The notes under the pieces were generated by a model that saw only the letters and a program-made list of their open reading frames with translations, did not search any database and was not told the origin of the DNA. This document shows positions 33,626 through 43,359 of a stretch of 64,000 bases of DNA, in pieces (positions within the stretch are counted from its first letter, which is position 1; every line of letters starts with the position of its first letter). The DNA comes from Sphingobacterium thalpophilum (GTDB lineage: Bacteria; Bacteroidota; Bacteroidia; Sphingobacteriales; Sphingobacteriaceae). Both the position numbers and the translations under genes were made by a program. Where the stretch lies: NCBI RefSeq assembly GCF_038396785.1, contig NZ_CP151087.1, positions 4,216,001 to 4,280,000 of the forward strand, in the 5' to 3' direction.

Positions 33626-35935
33626 TTATTCTTTATCAGAGGATTTTAAACGTAATTTTAATAAGCTATATACCCCTAATGCAGCAATACTCAATACTAC
33701 AATTTCAAACATGGTGTCAAAACCTCTGAAATCGACAAGCAATACATTGACGACATTTTTTCCTTTAGCAAGTACATAAGCATAATCGCCATAGAAATCA
33801 CTGATATTAGTTGTTGTTGGTTCATGGAGTACACGCAGTGCAACCATGGATAGCAGAATGCCAAAAACGATAGCGACCACGGCGTCGCGAATGATGGTGC
33901 GTCGATTGGCTAAATTCAGAAAAGAGGGGAGCTTAAAGAGTACCAATACGAAGAGTACCACCGTGAGTGTATCGATGGTGAATTGCGTCATCGCTAGATC
34001 TGGGGCGCTGTAAAATACGAAAATAAGACATATGGCATAACCTACAACACTGGTGGCTACTACGGCTGTTAAACGGGATGAGGTGCGGATGGTAAGCACA
34101 ATGGCACCGATCAAAATGCAAACTGTGGTGACTTCGTAGAAACTCACTGGCGATAGGGTTTCCCATTTGATATGGAGTGGTCCCCCCAGGTATAACTGGT
34201 AGGCGATCAATAATTCGGCAAATAAGATAATTTTCAACAGATACGAACGCAAATAGCCGTTGTGCATTTTGTTGGTGAAGAAAGTAGAGAACAAAACAAT
34301 TTCCTGCGCACATAATTGAATGATATATTCAGGAGAAATCTTATTGAAATTTGCAATCCAAGCCAATTTTTTCTCGCTGGGCCTGTTTGTGAAATAAAGC
34401 AACGTACCAGCGGTAATTGTAATAGCACTTAATAGCAGGATTAAATTAAAGCCATGCCAGATTTTCAGCTGAAATGTTTCGGGTTTTGCGAGTATACTTG
34501 TTGCGGTAGGTCCGGCAATCCATTCGCCGACAAGTCCTGGGATGCACCCAAAGACAACTCCTAATATAGCTAAAAGTAGAGGTGGGATCCACATGGCTTT
34601 ATAGGGTAGGTGGATTGTATTAAATTGCTCGGGTAGCTTACCCATAAAAGGTTTGATACCGGCCATAAATCCAGCAGAAACCAAGAGTATATTTGTTACT
34701 ACTGCAGCGACGGTCAAATAGAGAAATAAATCGGGTGTGGCATGTAGTGTTGCCTCGTAAATCAGATCCTTTCCAATAAATCCAAATGTAAGTGGAATAC
34801 CTGCACTGGAAAGTGCCGCTAGGAGACCTGCGATAGCGACAGGCATTAATACCTTGCGTAGCCCCCGCAAGACTGTAAGATCTCGCGTTCCCGTTTCATG
34901 GTCTATAATCCCCGTAATCAAGAATAATGCGGCTTTATATAAAGCATGTACGAGTATAAAGACACTTGCAGCGATAATGGCATCCTTGGTACCGAGTCCT
35001 AATAAGAAAACCAAAATACCGAGGGCGGATATGGTTGAATAAGCGAGTACTCCCTTGAGGTCTGTTCTGAAAAGCGAATGGAATGCGGCATAAAGCATCG
35101 TGAGGCCACCAATGGCCATGAGGGAATACATCCAGATCGGGTTGCCTCCAAGTATCGGTGAAAAACGGGCCAAAAGGTAGATTCCTGCCTTTACCATGGT
35201 TGCCGAATGTAAGTAGGCCGACACAGGTGTTGGCGCCTTCATGGCACCGGGTAACCAAAAATGGAAAGGGAATTGTGCTGATTTCGTAATCGCTCCAAGT
35301 GCTACGAGGCCAAAGACCAGGGGAAAGAGTGGATGTTGCTGAATGATTGATACTTTGCCGATGAGTGCTGTAATATGGTAAGTGCCGGCAATATTACCCA
35401 GCAAAATAAAACCTGCCAGTAGAAAAAAACCACCCAACCCGGTAATGGATAGTGCGGTCAGCGCGCTTTTGCGTGAATCATTTTTGTCATTGTTAAATCC
35501 AATGAGAAAAAATGAGCTGATCGAGGTCAGTTCCCAAAAGATAAACAATAGTAACATGTTGTCCGACAGGACAAGCCCCAGCATAGCCGACATAAAAAGG
35601 CAGAGGTAGCCAAAGAATCGATCGATATACCGATGACCTTTGAGATAGGCATTCGCATAAAAGAATATACAGGATCCGATCCCAGTAATCAATAAGGCGA
35701 AAAGTAGCGACAGTCCATCTAATTTAAAATCCAGATTGATGCCTAAGGAGGGCACCCACGATGTGGATTGTACGAAATAGAAGCCTTGACCAATAGGTAC
35801 GATATATTGAGCAAAGTATAGAAATAGAAGTACCGGTAAGAATGCGAGAATAAAACCCCATTTGGTTTTTAGGAATCGACCAAATGGAACAATAAGGCTC
35901 GATGTTATTAGTCCTGACAGAACAGTAAATAGCAT
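33626..35935 (-). CDS. mnhA: Mrp Na+/H+ antiporter subunit A
   Basis: The 769-residue protein is NuoL-like at the N-terminus with blocks LLLFIFWELTSISSFFLIGF (conserved Glu), ITKSAQFPFHFWLPGAMKAP with TPVSAYLHSATMVKAGIYLL (conserved Lys and His), and HALYKAALFLITGIIDHETG. The C-terminal third (about 570-769) carries the MrpA extension, including SAPDLAMTQFTIDTLTVVLF, and a MnhB-like end. It is the first gene of the operon and the largest antiporter subunit. The product exchanges Na+ for H+ and supports salt and alkali tolerance. All seven subunits A to G are present as separate genes. Confidence 0.96.
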   Translation of the reverse strand: MLFTVLSGLITSSLIVPFGRFLKTKWGFILAFLPVLLFLYFAQYIVPIGQGFYFVQSTSWVPSLGINLDFKLDGLSLLFALLITGIGSCIFFYANAYLKGHRYIDRFFGYLCLFMSAMLGLVLSDNMLLLFIFWELTSISSFFLIGFNNDKNDSRKSALTALSITGLGGFFLLAGFILLGNIAGTYHITALIGKVSIIQQHPLFPLVFGLVALGAITKSAQFPFHFWLPGAMKAPTPVSAYLHSATMVKAGIYLLARFSPILGGNPIWMYSLMAIGGLTMLYAAFHSLFRTDLKGVLAYSTISALGILVFLLGLGTKDAIIAASVFILVHALYKAALFLITGIIDHETGTRDLTVLRGLRKVLMPVAIAGLLAALSSAGIPLTFGFIGKDLIYEATLHATPDLFLYLTVAAVVTNILLVSAGFMAGIKPFMGKLPEQFNTIHLPYKAMWIPPLLLAILGVVFGCIPGLVGEWIAGPTATSILAKPETFQLKIWHGFNLILLLSAITITAGTLLYFTNRPSEKKLAWIANFNKISPEYIIQLCAQEIVLFSTFFTNKMHNGYLRSYLLKIILFAELLIAYQLYLGGPLHIKWETLSPVSFYEVTTVCILIGAIVLTIRTSSRLTAVVATSVVGYAICLIFVFYSAPDLAMTQFTIDTLTVVLFVLVLFKLPSFLNLANRRTIIRDAVVAIVFGILLSMVALRVLHEPTTTNISDFYGDYAYVLAKGKNVVNVLLVDFRGFDTMFEIVVLSIAALGVYSLLKLRLKSSDKE

Positions 35936-36313
35936 GTAGTCTTTGTTTTAATTTTTAACCTTCTACATTTCATTGTTGCCAATGCTTATATGGCGATGAA
36001 GGTTTTTTGAAAGTTTACAATATAGTAAAAAAAAGCGAAAAATGGTGTTTTTTCAGCTGTTTTTCCTATGAATAAATGATAAAAACAGGGATTTTGTTTT
36101 GACTTGGGAATAAATTTTTAATGAGAGAATAAGGGCCAAGAGAAGTTAATTTATTGAGAAGTAGAATTTTTTAATGTGTAGTGTCAATAGTTTATGTAAT
36201 AAATGTGTTAATTTTTGTTTAACAAAAATTAAAAATTATATCTTTACATAAGACTAGTTTATCAACCGCTAGCGATTGTCGCTAATCAATTTTACTATAC
36301 CCGTTAGAGAGCT
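35936..36313. other. Divergent control region between mnhA and the first ECF sigma gene
   Basis: No gene. The left half must hold the mnh operon promoter but no clear consensus is seen there. The right half has a possible promoter and a hairpin TAGCGA-TTG-TCGCTA (36270-36284) followed by the 14-mer CGCTAATCAATTTT shared with the region before the susC-like gene at 18308. Confidence 0.5.
36215..36246 (+). promoter_or_regulatory. Promoter candidate of the first sigma/anti-sigma cassette
   Basis: TTG (36215-36217), 21 bp, and TATCTTTA (36239-36246), one base away from TAnnTTTG. About 60 bp before the sigma-factor ATG. Confidence 0.45.
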
Positions 36314-36835
36314 ATGGGACCCGAAGAGAAGTTATTTAGAACGCATTATAAAAGCTTGTGTCATTTTGCATGGAAATTTGTAGGAGAATCTTCTATTGCA
36401 GAGGATTTGGTGCAAGAGGCGTTTATTACATTCTTTAGGGAGCAGCAACGAATCGATGAATCCGAAATCTTTGTACGAAACTATTTATATACTGCCGTGC
36501 GATTTTCTTGTCTGAAGCATTTAAGGCATGAAAAAGTAAAAGAAAAGTATTGGACTCGGGTTAAGTTCAATGAGGAAGATGCGCATTCTGTTGAACTTTC
36601 GATAATTCATACCGAGGTGATCAATGAAGTCTATCGGATTATTGCCGAAATGCCTACTGCGTGTCAGCAAATTTTTAAGATGGGCTATTTAGAAGGCTTG
36701 TCGAATCTTGAAATTACCGAAAAACTTCAGATCAGCGTAAATACCGTTAAAACGCAAAAACAACGAGGCATGAAGATTTTACTGGATAAGCTGCATCCCG
36801 AATTTTTACCCCTTGTTATTTTTTTATTAAAATAA
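36314..36835 (+). CDS. ECF RNA polymerase sigma factor (cassette 1)
   Basis: The 173-residue protein has a sigma-70 region 2 (KSLCHFAWKFVGESSIAEDL then VQEAFITFF) and a region 4 helix-turn-helix (GLSNLEITEKLQISVNTVKT followed by QKQRGMKIL). The FecI-like type is the one paired with FecR and TonB receptors. It would bring RNA polymerase to the promoter of the linked susC-like genes when released by the FecR protein encoded 52 bp downstream. It is closely similar to the sigma factor of cassette 2 at 46956 throughout, including the C-terminal end PEFLPLVIFLLK. Confidence 0.93.
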   Translation: MGPEEKLFRTHYKSLCHFAWKFVGESSIAEDLVQEAFITFFREQQRIDESEIFVRNYLYTAVRFSCLKHLRHEKVKEKYWTRVKFNEEDAHSVELSIIHTEVINEVYRIIAEMPTACQQIFKMGYLEGLSNLEITEKLQISVNTVKTQKQRGMKILLDKLHPEFLPLVIFLLK

Positions 36836-36887
36836 TTTTAATTTCTTGTCACCCTTGACGAATCTATAGGGTTTCTAACCTGTAGAT

Positions 36888-38039
36888 ATGAAAGCTAATC
36901 CTAATTACATAGTCAAACTAATTAATAAGTTACTTCGTGGCCAAGAAACAATGGCGGATCGGGATGCTATTGAGCAGTGGCGGAAATCTGACAAAAGTAA
37001 CGATGATTTGCTGGAAAGTTTTCGGGACGCAAAGAATATTGAGTCAGATCTTAACTTTTTTGCCAATTTGGATGAAGATGGTGCTTGGTGTAATATTCAG
37101 CAGACTCCCCGGAAATTAAATAAGAATTATAGGCCCTTTCTTCGTGTGGCTGCCATTCTTGTCGTATTATTAGGAGTATCACTCTTTTATGTATTACAGC
37201 AGGATGGGAAAGTGTCCGACAAAGTAGCAGCTACCGCTCCTGTAAAAAAAGATATTTCACCTGCTCAGCCAGGAGCCTTATTGGTCCTAGCTGATGGGAC
37301 AATAATGCCTTTGGAGAAATCGAACAAAACAGTAGATCAAAAAATAGTTGCCTTAGCGAATAAAGATAATGGCAAGAATATGGATATTCCAGTGAAGGAA
37401 GCTCCTCTTCAATTTAATACATTGGTTGTTCCTAAAGGCAATTTTTATAAGCTGACCTTAGAAGATGGGACCCACGTATGGATTAATGCTAACTCCCAAC
37501 TCAAATTTCCTATAAAATTTAAAGATAATGAGCGTCGTGTCTACTTGGAAGGTGAAGCTTATTTTGAGGTAGCACATGAGGCTGGGCGTCCTTTTTTTGT
37601 GGAATCTAAAGGAAACGAAGTGAAGGTATTGGGGACTCATTTCAATATTAATGCTTATGGAACTAATGTTCGTACGACATTGTCTTCGGGAAGAGTGCAA
37701 GTAAGTCATTCTGGCAATGTTGTTGTTTTGGAGCCCGGGGAATACGCGAATCTTGTAGGAGAACAGCTTCGGAAAGGAAAAGCAGATTTGGAACACGATC
37801 TATCATGGCATAACAATCAGTTTTACTTTAAGAAAGAAACCATTGTTGAAATTGCCTCAACACTTTCTAAATGGTATGACATACAAGTTAAATTTAAAAT
37901 AGATGTTGCATTAGATAAAGTGTATACTGGCAACTTTAAGCGTGATGTTAAGTTATCGGAAGCTTTGGAAATGCTGACTTACGTCTGTGATTTGAAATTT
38001 GAGTTTCAAGGAAAAGAATTAATTGTCGAAAATAAATAA
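36888..38039 (+). CDS. FecR-type anti-sigma factor (cassette 1)
   Basis: The 383-residue protein has a cytoplasmic N-terminal sigma-binding region (about 1-80), one membrane helix (FLRVAAILVVLLGVSLFYVL, about 82-101), a periplasmic FecR domain (LEDGTHVWINANSQLKFPI, RVYLEGEAYFEVAHEAGRPF, VKVLGTHFNINAYG) and a C-terminal STN-interacting DUF4974-type domain (KKETIVEIASTLSKWYDIQV, LSEALEMLTYVCDLKFEFQG). It should hold the ECF sigma factor until the STN domain of the receptor signals substrate. It lies between sigma gene and susC-like gene as in all FecIR-type systems. Confidence 0.94.
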   Translation: MKANPNYIVKLINKLLRGQETMADRDAIEQWRKSDKSNDDLLESFRDAKNIESDLNFFANLDEDGAWCNIQQTPRKLNKNYRPFLRVAAILVVLLGVSLFYVLQQDGKVSDKVAATAPVKKDISPAQPGALLVLADGTIMPLEKSNKTVDQKIVALANKDNGKNMDIPVKEAPLQFNTLVVPKGNFYKLTLEDGTHVWINANSQLKFPIKFKDNERRVYLEGEAYFEVAHEAGRPFFVESKGNEVKVLGTHFNINAYGTNVRTTLSSGRVQVSHSGNVVVLEPGEYANLVGEQLRKGKADLEHDLSWHNNQFYFKKETIVEIASTLSKWYDIQVKFKIDVALDKVYTGNFKRDVKLSEALEMLTYVCDLKFEFQGKELIVENK

Positions 38040-38096
38040 AAAGGAGTGCTTATGTAAGAGAAATAATACCTAACCTTAAGGCCTTACATATAAAAT

Positions 38097-38126
38097 AGAA
38101 CAGGAATGTTGCAGCATCCCTGTTCT
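38097..38126 (+). promoter_or_regulatory. Conserved hairpin between fecR and susC-like gene (cassette 1)
   Basis: AGAACAGGAATG and CATCCCTGTTCT form a 12-bp stem with one A-C mismatch around TTGCAG. The same hairpin with the same mismatch and loop TTGGCG occurs at 48764-48791 in cassette 2. There is no T-run directly behind it, so it may be a leader structure, an attenuator part or mRNA-stability element. Confidence 0.55.
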
Positions 38127-38198
38127 GGAATGATCAAAAGGGCCTAAAAAATTAAAAAGCGAATTAAGTAAACCAAATTAACCACAAAGAGTAAATGT

Positions 38199-41100
38199 AT
38201 GAATAACTTACCATTTGGCAAAACGTGGCGACTGATACCTCATGACCCTCGGTTTTGTAAACCTTTACGTATTATGAAAATTAGTACCTGTCTTCTTTTC
38301 GCCTTTGTGACCGGAGTTCAAGCCAACGGCATTGCGCAGAAAGTTACATTGAAGATGAAAAATGCACGGATTGAGGAGGCACTCAATGCAATTTCCAAGC
38401 AATCCGATCTGCAGCTATTTTATGGGGAAAATATTGATTCTAAAGTCAGGGTCAATGTGAATTTAAAAAATGCTACGGTAGAAGAAGCATTGAATTCTGT
38501 TTTGCGTAATAATCATATCGACTATAAGATTATTGCCAATACGATCTCAGTGAATGGTGATGCAGATAATCGTTCTACCATAAATACTTTGCAACAGGTT
38601 GTTTCCGGAACTATTAAGGATCAAAACGGGAAAAGTTTGAGCGGAGTCACTGTGTCAGTTAAGGGGACTTCCATATCAACTCAAACAGATGAATCTGGGC
38701 ATTTCAAGATTAATGCTTCAGCCAATGCTGTTTTGATTGTACGATTTATTGGCTATTCACAGAAAGAAGTAGCGGTGGGTGGACGTAGTAGTATTGCTAT
38801 TGAATTGGAATCCGATGAAAGACAGCTGGATGTAGTGGATGTTGTTTCTACCGGTTATCAAAATTTAAATAGAAAGCTATTTACTGGTGCCGCGACCACA
38901 ATAAAAGGATCAGATATCAAACAGGACGGTATTACTGATGTAAGTAGGATGTTGGAAGGACGAGTAGCGGGGGTATCTGTACAAAATGTATCTGGAACTT
39001 TTGGTGCAGCACCTAAAATACGTGTCCGTGGAGCAACTTCAATTACAGGCGATAATAAGCCGCTATGGGTTGTCGATGGCGTTATTTTGGAAGATGTTGT
39101 AAATATCTCGAATGAACAGTTATCTTCTGGTGATGTCAATACACTGATTGGTTCTTCTGTGGCTGGAATCAATGCGGATGACATTGAAAGTTTCAATATC
39201 TTGAAAGATGCTGCCGCAACAGCACAATATGGTGCCAGGGCGATGAACGGGGTAGTCGTAATTACGACAAAAAAAGGAAGAATAGGAAAACCGTTAATAT
39301 CGTATACAGGTAATTTCTCAACGTTTTTGAAACCGACATATAACGATTATAATATCATGAATTCTTCGGATCAAATGTCGGTTTATTCGGAGCTTGCACG
39401 TAAAGGCTGGCTTAATCATTTTAATGCATCAAGAGCTGAGAACGGTGGCGTTTATACCAAAATGTATCATTTGATCAATTCATATAATGAAAGTAATGGG
39501 AAATTTGGACTCGAAAATACTCCTGAAGCTCGAAACAAATTTTTAAGTAGATACGCGCTTGCTAATACGGATTGGTTTGATGTCTTGTTCAAAAACTCAT
39601 TTATGCAAGAGCATGGTTTAAGCGTTTCATCAGGTACTGATAAATCTCAGTTGTATATGTCTACAAGTTATTTAAACGATAATGGATGGGCTGTCGGAAA
39701 TAAAGTACAACGCTATACGACAAATATCAATGCTTTATTTAACCTTTCGGAAAAATTAACACTCAATTTTATTACTACGGGTTCCATTCGTAATCAAAAA
39801 GCTCCCGGCACTGTAGGAAGAGTTAGTAATCCTGTTGAAGGAAAATATTCTAGAGATTTTGATATTAACCCTTTTAGCTATGCCCTCAATACGAGCCGAA
39901 CAATGACCGCTTATGATGAAAATGGGAATAGAGAAAGCTTTACGAGAAACTTTGCTGACTTTAATATTTTACACGAATTGGATAACAATAGTTTGGACCT
40001 GAGTATGTTGGATTTGAAAATTCAAGGTGGGGCAAATTATAAGTTTTCCAAGCACTTTAAATATGATGTGTTAGCTTCAATGCGCTACGTAAAAAGTGGT
40101 AATGAACATAAAGTAAGGGAAAGTTCCAATATGGCAAATGCGTATAGAGCAGACTACGATTCCTATGTTCAAGATAATAATCGCTTCCTATACAGAGACC
40201 CCGCCCATCCTGAATTACAACCCGTAGTTGTACTTCCCTATGGAGGATTTTATAATACAAATGATGATTTCTTAAAATCATATATGGTTAGAAACTCATT
40301 TGAGTATGATAATACTTTTAATGAAAAACATCTTGTAAATATTTATGCATTTCAAGAGTTACGTATAGCTGATCGTCAAGCTAGGAGTATGATTGGTTAC
40401 GGGTATCAATATGATAAAGGGGGGGTACCATTTATCGATCCGAATATTATAAAACAGGCGACATTAAACAACCTGAATTATTATTCAATGGGACATAAGT
40501 ATGACCGCTTTTCGGCATTCATGACGCGGGCTGCATATTCTTATGATGGAAAATATTCTATCAACTTTACTGGTCGTTATGATGGATCGAACCAGTTAGG
40601 AAGTTCAAAGACAGCACGATGGTTACCTACATGGAATATTTCGGGAGCATGGAATGTTGATGAAGAAGCATTCATGCAAAATCAGGATATCTTAAATAAA
40701 TTAACAATTCGTGGTACCTACGGGTTAACAGCTAGTCTTGGTAATGCAACCAATTCAGCCTTAGTACTCCGAAATGGAAGTGCCTTAAGACCTTATTTAG
40801 ATGAAATAGAATCTGTAATGAATATACAGTATATCGAAAATAAGGATCTAACTTGGGAAAAACAATACGAAACCAACCTCGGTTTCGATATGAGTTTCTT
40901 TAAAAGTAAATTGAACCTGACTGTTGATCTATATAATCGAAATGGTTTTGATTTGATTAGTCCCTTGCGTACTTCCGGTATAGGGGGGCAATATCTGATT
41001 ACGGCCAATTATGCTGACATGAATTCTAAAGGTATTGAGGTGACATTGAGTGGACCAATTATCAAGAATGATTCGTTCAGCTGGAGAAGTAATTTCAATT

Positions 41101-41855
41101 TTGGCTACAATAAAAACAAGGTGACGAAGTTAACGAGCCCGCAGTCTATTTTTAATCTGGTGACTGCTGATGGTGGACCACAAGAAGGCTATCCATATCG
41201 TGGATTATATTCTATAGAATTTACTGGATTAAATCACGATACAGGTATTCCTGAATTTATAAATGAAAAAGGAGAAAAAGGTATCGATGTTTATATGCAG
41301 AGTCTCGAAACGAAGCACCTGAAATACGAAGGGCCTACCGATCCTAAATTAACAGGAGGTTTTTATAATTCACTAAGTTATAAAGGCTTTACATTAAATG
41401 CATTATTTACATTTTCAGCGGGAAATAAAATTAGGTTAAATCCGTCATTCGCTACATCCTATTCTGATTTAGATGCGATGCCAAATGAATTTAAGGATCG
41501 ATGGACAATGCCTGGAGACGAAACCATAACAAATATTCCATCGATTTTAGATGTTGAGGCTGCCAATACGATTAGCGGACAGTACCCTTACAATACCTAC
41601 AATTATTCTACCGTGAGAGTTGCTGATGGAGGTTTCGTTAGGTTAAAGCAATTGGCATTAGCGTACACACTACCATCCAATTTTCTCAAATCTATCAAAG
41701 CAAATCACGCTTCGATTGGTATAACTGCGAATAACTTCTGGTTGATTTATTCGGATAAAAAACTAAAAGGCCAAGACCCGGAGTTTTTTGCATCAGGAGG
41801 AGTTGCCCTACCAATACCTAAGCAGTATACTTTGTCTTTAAAAGTTGGATTTTAA
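38199..41855 (+). CDS. SusC-like TonB receptor with STN signalling domain (cassette 1)
   Basis: The 1218-residue protein has a basic N-terminal stretch before a signal peptide (STCLLFAFVTGVQANGIAQ), an STN domain (about 48-115: MKNARIEEALNAISKQSDLQ, LKNATVEEALNSVLRNNHID), a carboxypeptidase-regulatory-like domain (VSGTIKDQNGKSLSGVTVSV), a plug (VRGATSITGDNKPLWVVDGV, ESFNILKDAAATAQYGARAM) and a long barrel ending QYTLSLKVGF. The STN domain is the part that contacts FecR. The translated start at 38199 places 25 residues before the more typical MKIST start; both cassettes share these residues nearly exactly (MNNLPFxKxWxLxPxDxRFC), so the longer form may be real. Confidence 0.94.
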   Translation: MNNLPFGKTWRLIPHDPRFCKPLRIMKISTCLLFAFVTGVQANGIAQKVTLKMKNARIEEALNAISKQSDLQLFYGENIDSKVRVNVNLKNATVEEALNSVLRNNHIDYKIIANTISVNGDADNRSTINTLQQVVSGTIKDQNGKSLSGVTVSVKGTSISTQTDESGHFKINASANAVLIVRFIGYSQKEVAVGGRSSIAIELESDERQLDVVDVVSTGYQNLNRKLFTGAATTIKGSDIKQDGITDVSRMLEGRVAGVSVQNVSGTFGAAPKIRVRGATSITGDNKPLWVVDGVILEDVVNISNEQLSSGDVNTLIGSSVAGINADDIESFNILKDAAATAQYGARAMNGVVVITTKKGRIGKPLISYTGNFSTFLKPTYNDYNIMNSSDQMSVYSELARKGWLNHFNASRAENGGVYTKMYHLINSYNESNGKFGLENTPEARNKFLSRYALANTDWFDVLFKNSFMQEHGLSVSSGTDKSQLYMSTSYLNDNGWAVGNKVQRYTTNINALFNLSEKLTLNFITTGSIRNQKAPGTVGRVSNPVEGKYSRDFDINPFSYALNTSRTMTAYDENGNRESFTRNFADFNILHELDNNSLDLSMLDLKIQGGANYKFSKHFKYDVLASMRYVKSGNEHKVRESSNMANAYRADYDSYVQDNNRFLYRDPAHPELQPVVVLPYGGFYNTNDDFLKSYMVRNSFEYDNTFNEKHLVNIYAFQELRIADRQARSMIGYGYQYDKGGVPFIDPNIIKQATLNNLNYYSMGHKYDRFSAFMTRAAYSYDGKYSINFTGRYDGSNQLGSSKTARWLPTWNISGAWNVDEEAFMQNQDILNKLTIRGTYGLTASLGNATNSALVLRNGSALRPYLDEIESVMNIQYIENKDLTWEKQYETNLGFDMSFFKSKLNLTVDLYNRNGFDLISPLRTSGIGGQYLITANYADMNSKGIEVTLSGPIIKNDSFSWRSNFNFGYNKNKVTKLTSPQSIFNLVTADGGPQEGYPYRGLYSIEFTGLNHDTGIPEFINEKGEKGIDVYMQSLETKHLKYEGPTDPKLTGGFYNSLSYKGFTLNALFTFSAGNKIRLNPSFATSYSDLDAMPNEFKDRWTMPGDETITNIPSILDVEAANTISGQYPYNTYNYSTVRVADGGFVRLKQLALAYTLPSNFLKSIKANHASIGITANNFWLIYSDKKLKGQDPEFFASGGVALPIPKQYTLSLKVGF

Positions 41856-41869
41856 TAAATAATGTTACA

Positions 41870-43336
41870 ATGAAAAGAAGAAATTTAATTCTATATATGG
41901 CGTTGTCTAGCTTATTTGTTGCAACAAGTTGTAATAAATTTCTAGAGCATCAACCCGATGATCGTACTGAACTAAATAATGCTGTTAAAGTAGCAGAATT
42001 ATTAGCAAATGCTTATCCACATGGTAATTATATTACTATGGCAGAGTCAATGAGTGATAATGCTGGAGATAAAGGTGGAACAACACGAGAATTGCCCAAT
42101 TCATCTGCTTGGAATTACGTTGATCAAGTAGATCCAACTGACATAGATACTCCACCATATTATTGGAATGCTTGTTATAAAGCGATAGCAGCAGCTAACT
42201 ATGCACTTGAGGCCATCGATAAAGCGGGTAATACAGAAGAATATGCTGCCAGCAGAGGTGAAGCCTTGCTCGCACGTGCGTATGCTCATTTTATGCTGGT
42301 GACATTCTTTGCGAAAGCTTATGATCCAGCAACTGCTAAAACGGACCTCGGTATACCTTATGTTACACTTCCACAAAAAGTCGTCGAAGGCAGTTATAAG
42401 CGTGGTACTGTTGCCAGCGTTTATGAAAATATTGAAAAAGATTTGACAGAGGGACTTCCCTTGATTAAAAACAACAAATATGTAGTTCCAAAATACCATT
42501 TTACGACACAGGCGGCTCATGCCTTTGCTACTCGTTTTTACCTATTCAAAAAAGATTACGCGAAGGTTGTTGAACACGCAGATGCACTATACCCCGGTTC
42601 GACGGTAGCAGAGGATCTACGTCCTTGGAACACAACCTATAATTCATTGGGATATTACGAATTGCAAGCAATTTATACCAATTCGACAGAGGCGGCCAAT
42701 ATTTTGCTCCAAGAATCTCAGAGCGAGTGGGGAAGAAGTTATGCCGGTTATAATTACGGTTTAAGTTCTAGTTTGTTGGGGATATTTAGTCCTGCAAATA
42801 ATCCTAGTGGAAAACAATTGGCGATGGCAACTAAGATTTTTGGAGGAACTGAGATGGTCTACAATATTCCCAAATTCAAGGAACATTTTGTAAAGGAATC
42901 AATTAATGCAACTATCGGTGATGCCTATAATATGGTGCCGCTCCTTACTTCTGAAGAAGTTTTGTTTAACAGAGCGGAAGCAAATGCGATGCTGGGAAAT
43001 AGTGCACAGACAATCAGTGATCTTGATAGGTACCTTTCAAAGCGTATCATAAATTATTCAGCTACGGCCGACAAATTCTCTGTGGAAAAAGCGAAAAACT
43101 TTTATCAGAATTCATCAGATAAAGATGCCTTAGTATCATCTATACTAACTTTTAAACGCATGGAATTTATGCATGAAGGCATGCGCTGGTTTGATATTGT
43201 CCGGTTGAAAATTCCGATCGAACATGTCAGTGCTAATGGCAAGAATAAAATTATATTGGGTGCAGATGATCCAAGGAGAGTGATACAAATACCTCAGGAT
43301 GCAATTGCTGCTGGACTTGAAGCTAATCCTAGGTAA
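41870..43336 (+). CDS. SusD/RagB-family lipoprotein (cassette 1)
   Basis: The 488-residue lipoprotein (Cys21, ATSCNKFLEHQPDDRTEL) has the SusD-type helices: CYKAIAAANYALEAIDKAGN, GEALLARAYAHFMLVTFFAK, a repeated VYENIEKDLTEGLPLI block, and the C-terminal LTSEEVLFNRAEANAMLGNS and FKRMEFMHEGMRWFDIVRLK. It pairs with the receptor 14 bp upstream for substrate capture at the surface. It has the same plan as the 537-residue SusD of cassette 2. Confidence 0.93.
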   Translation: MKRRNLILYMALSSLFVATSCNKFLEHQPDDRTELNNAVKVAELLANAYPHGNYITMAESMSDNAGDKGGTTRELPNSSAWNYVDQVDPTDIDTPPYYWNACYKAIAAANYALEAIDKAGNTEEYAASRGEALLARAYAHFMLVTFFAKAYDPATAKTDLGIPYVTLPQKVVEGSYKRGTVASVYENIEKDLTEGLPLIKNNKYVVPKYHFTTQAAHAFATRFYLFKKDYAKVVEHADALYPGSTVAEDLRPWNTTYNSLGYYELQAIYTNSTEAANILLQESQSEWGRSYAGYNYGLSSSLLGIFSPANNPSGKQLAMATKIFGGTEMVYNIPKFKEHFVKESINATIGDAYNMVPLLTSEEVLFNRAEANAMLGNSAQTISDLDRYLSKRIINYSATADKFSVEKAKNFYQNSSDKDALVSSILTFKRMEFMHEGMRWFDIVRLKIPIEHVSANGKNKIILGADDPRRVIQIPQDAIAAGLEANPR

Positions 43337-43359
43337 TGTCGACTTTTAAAAATTGAATT

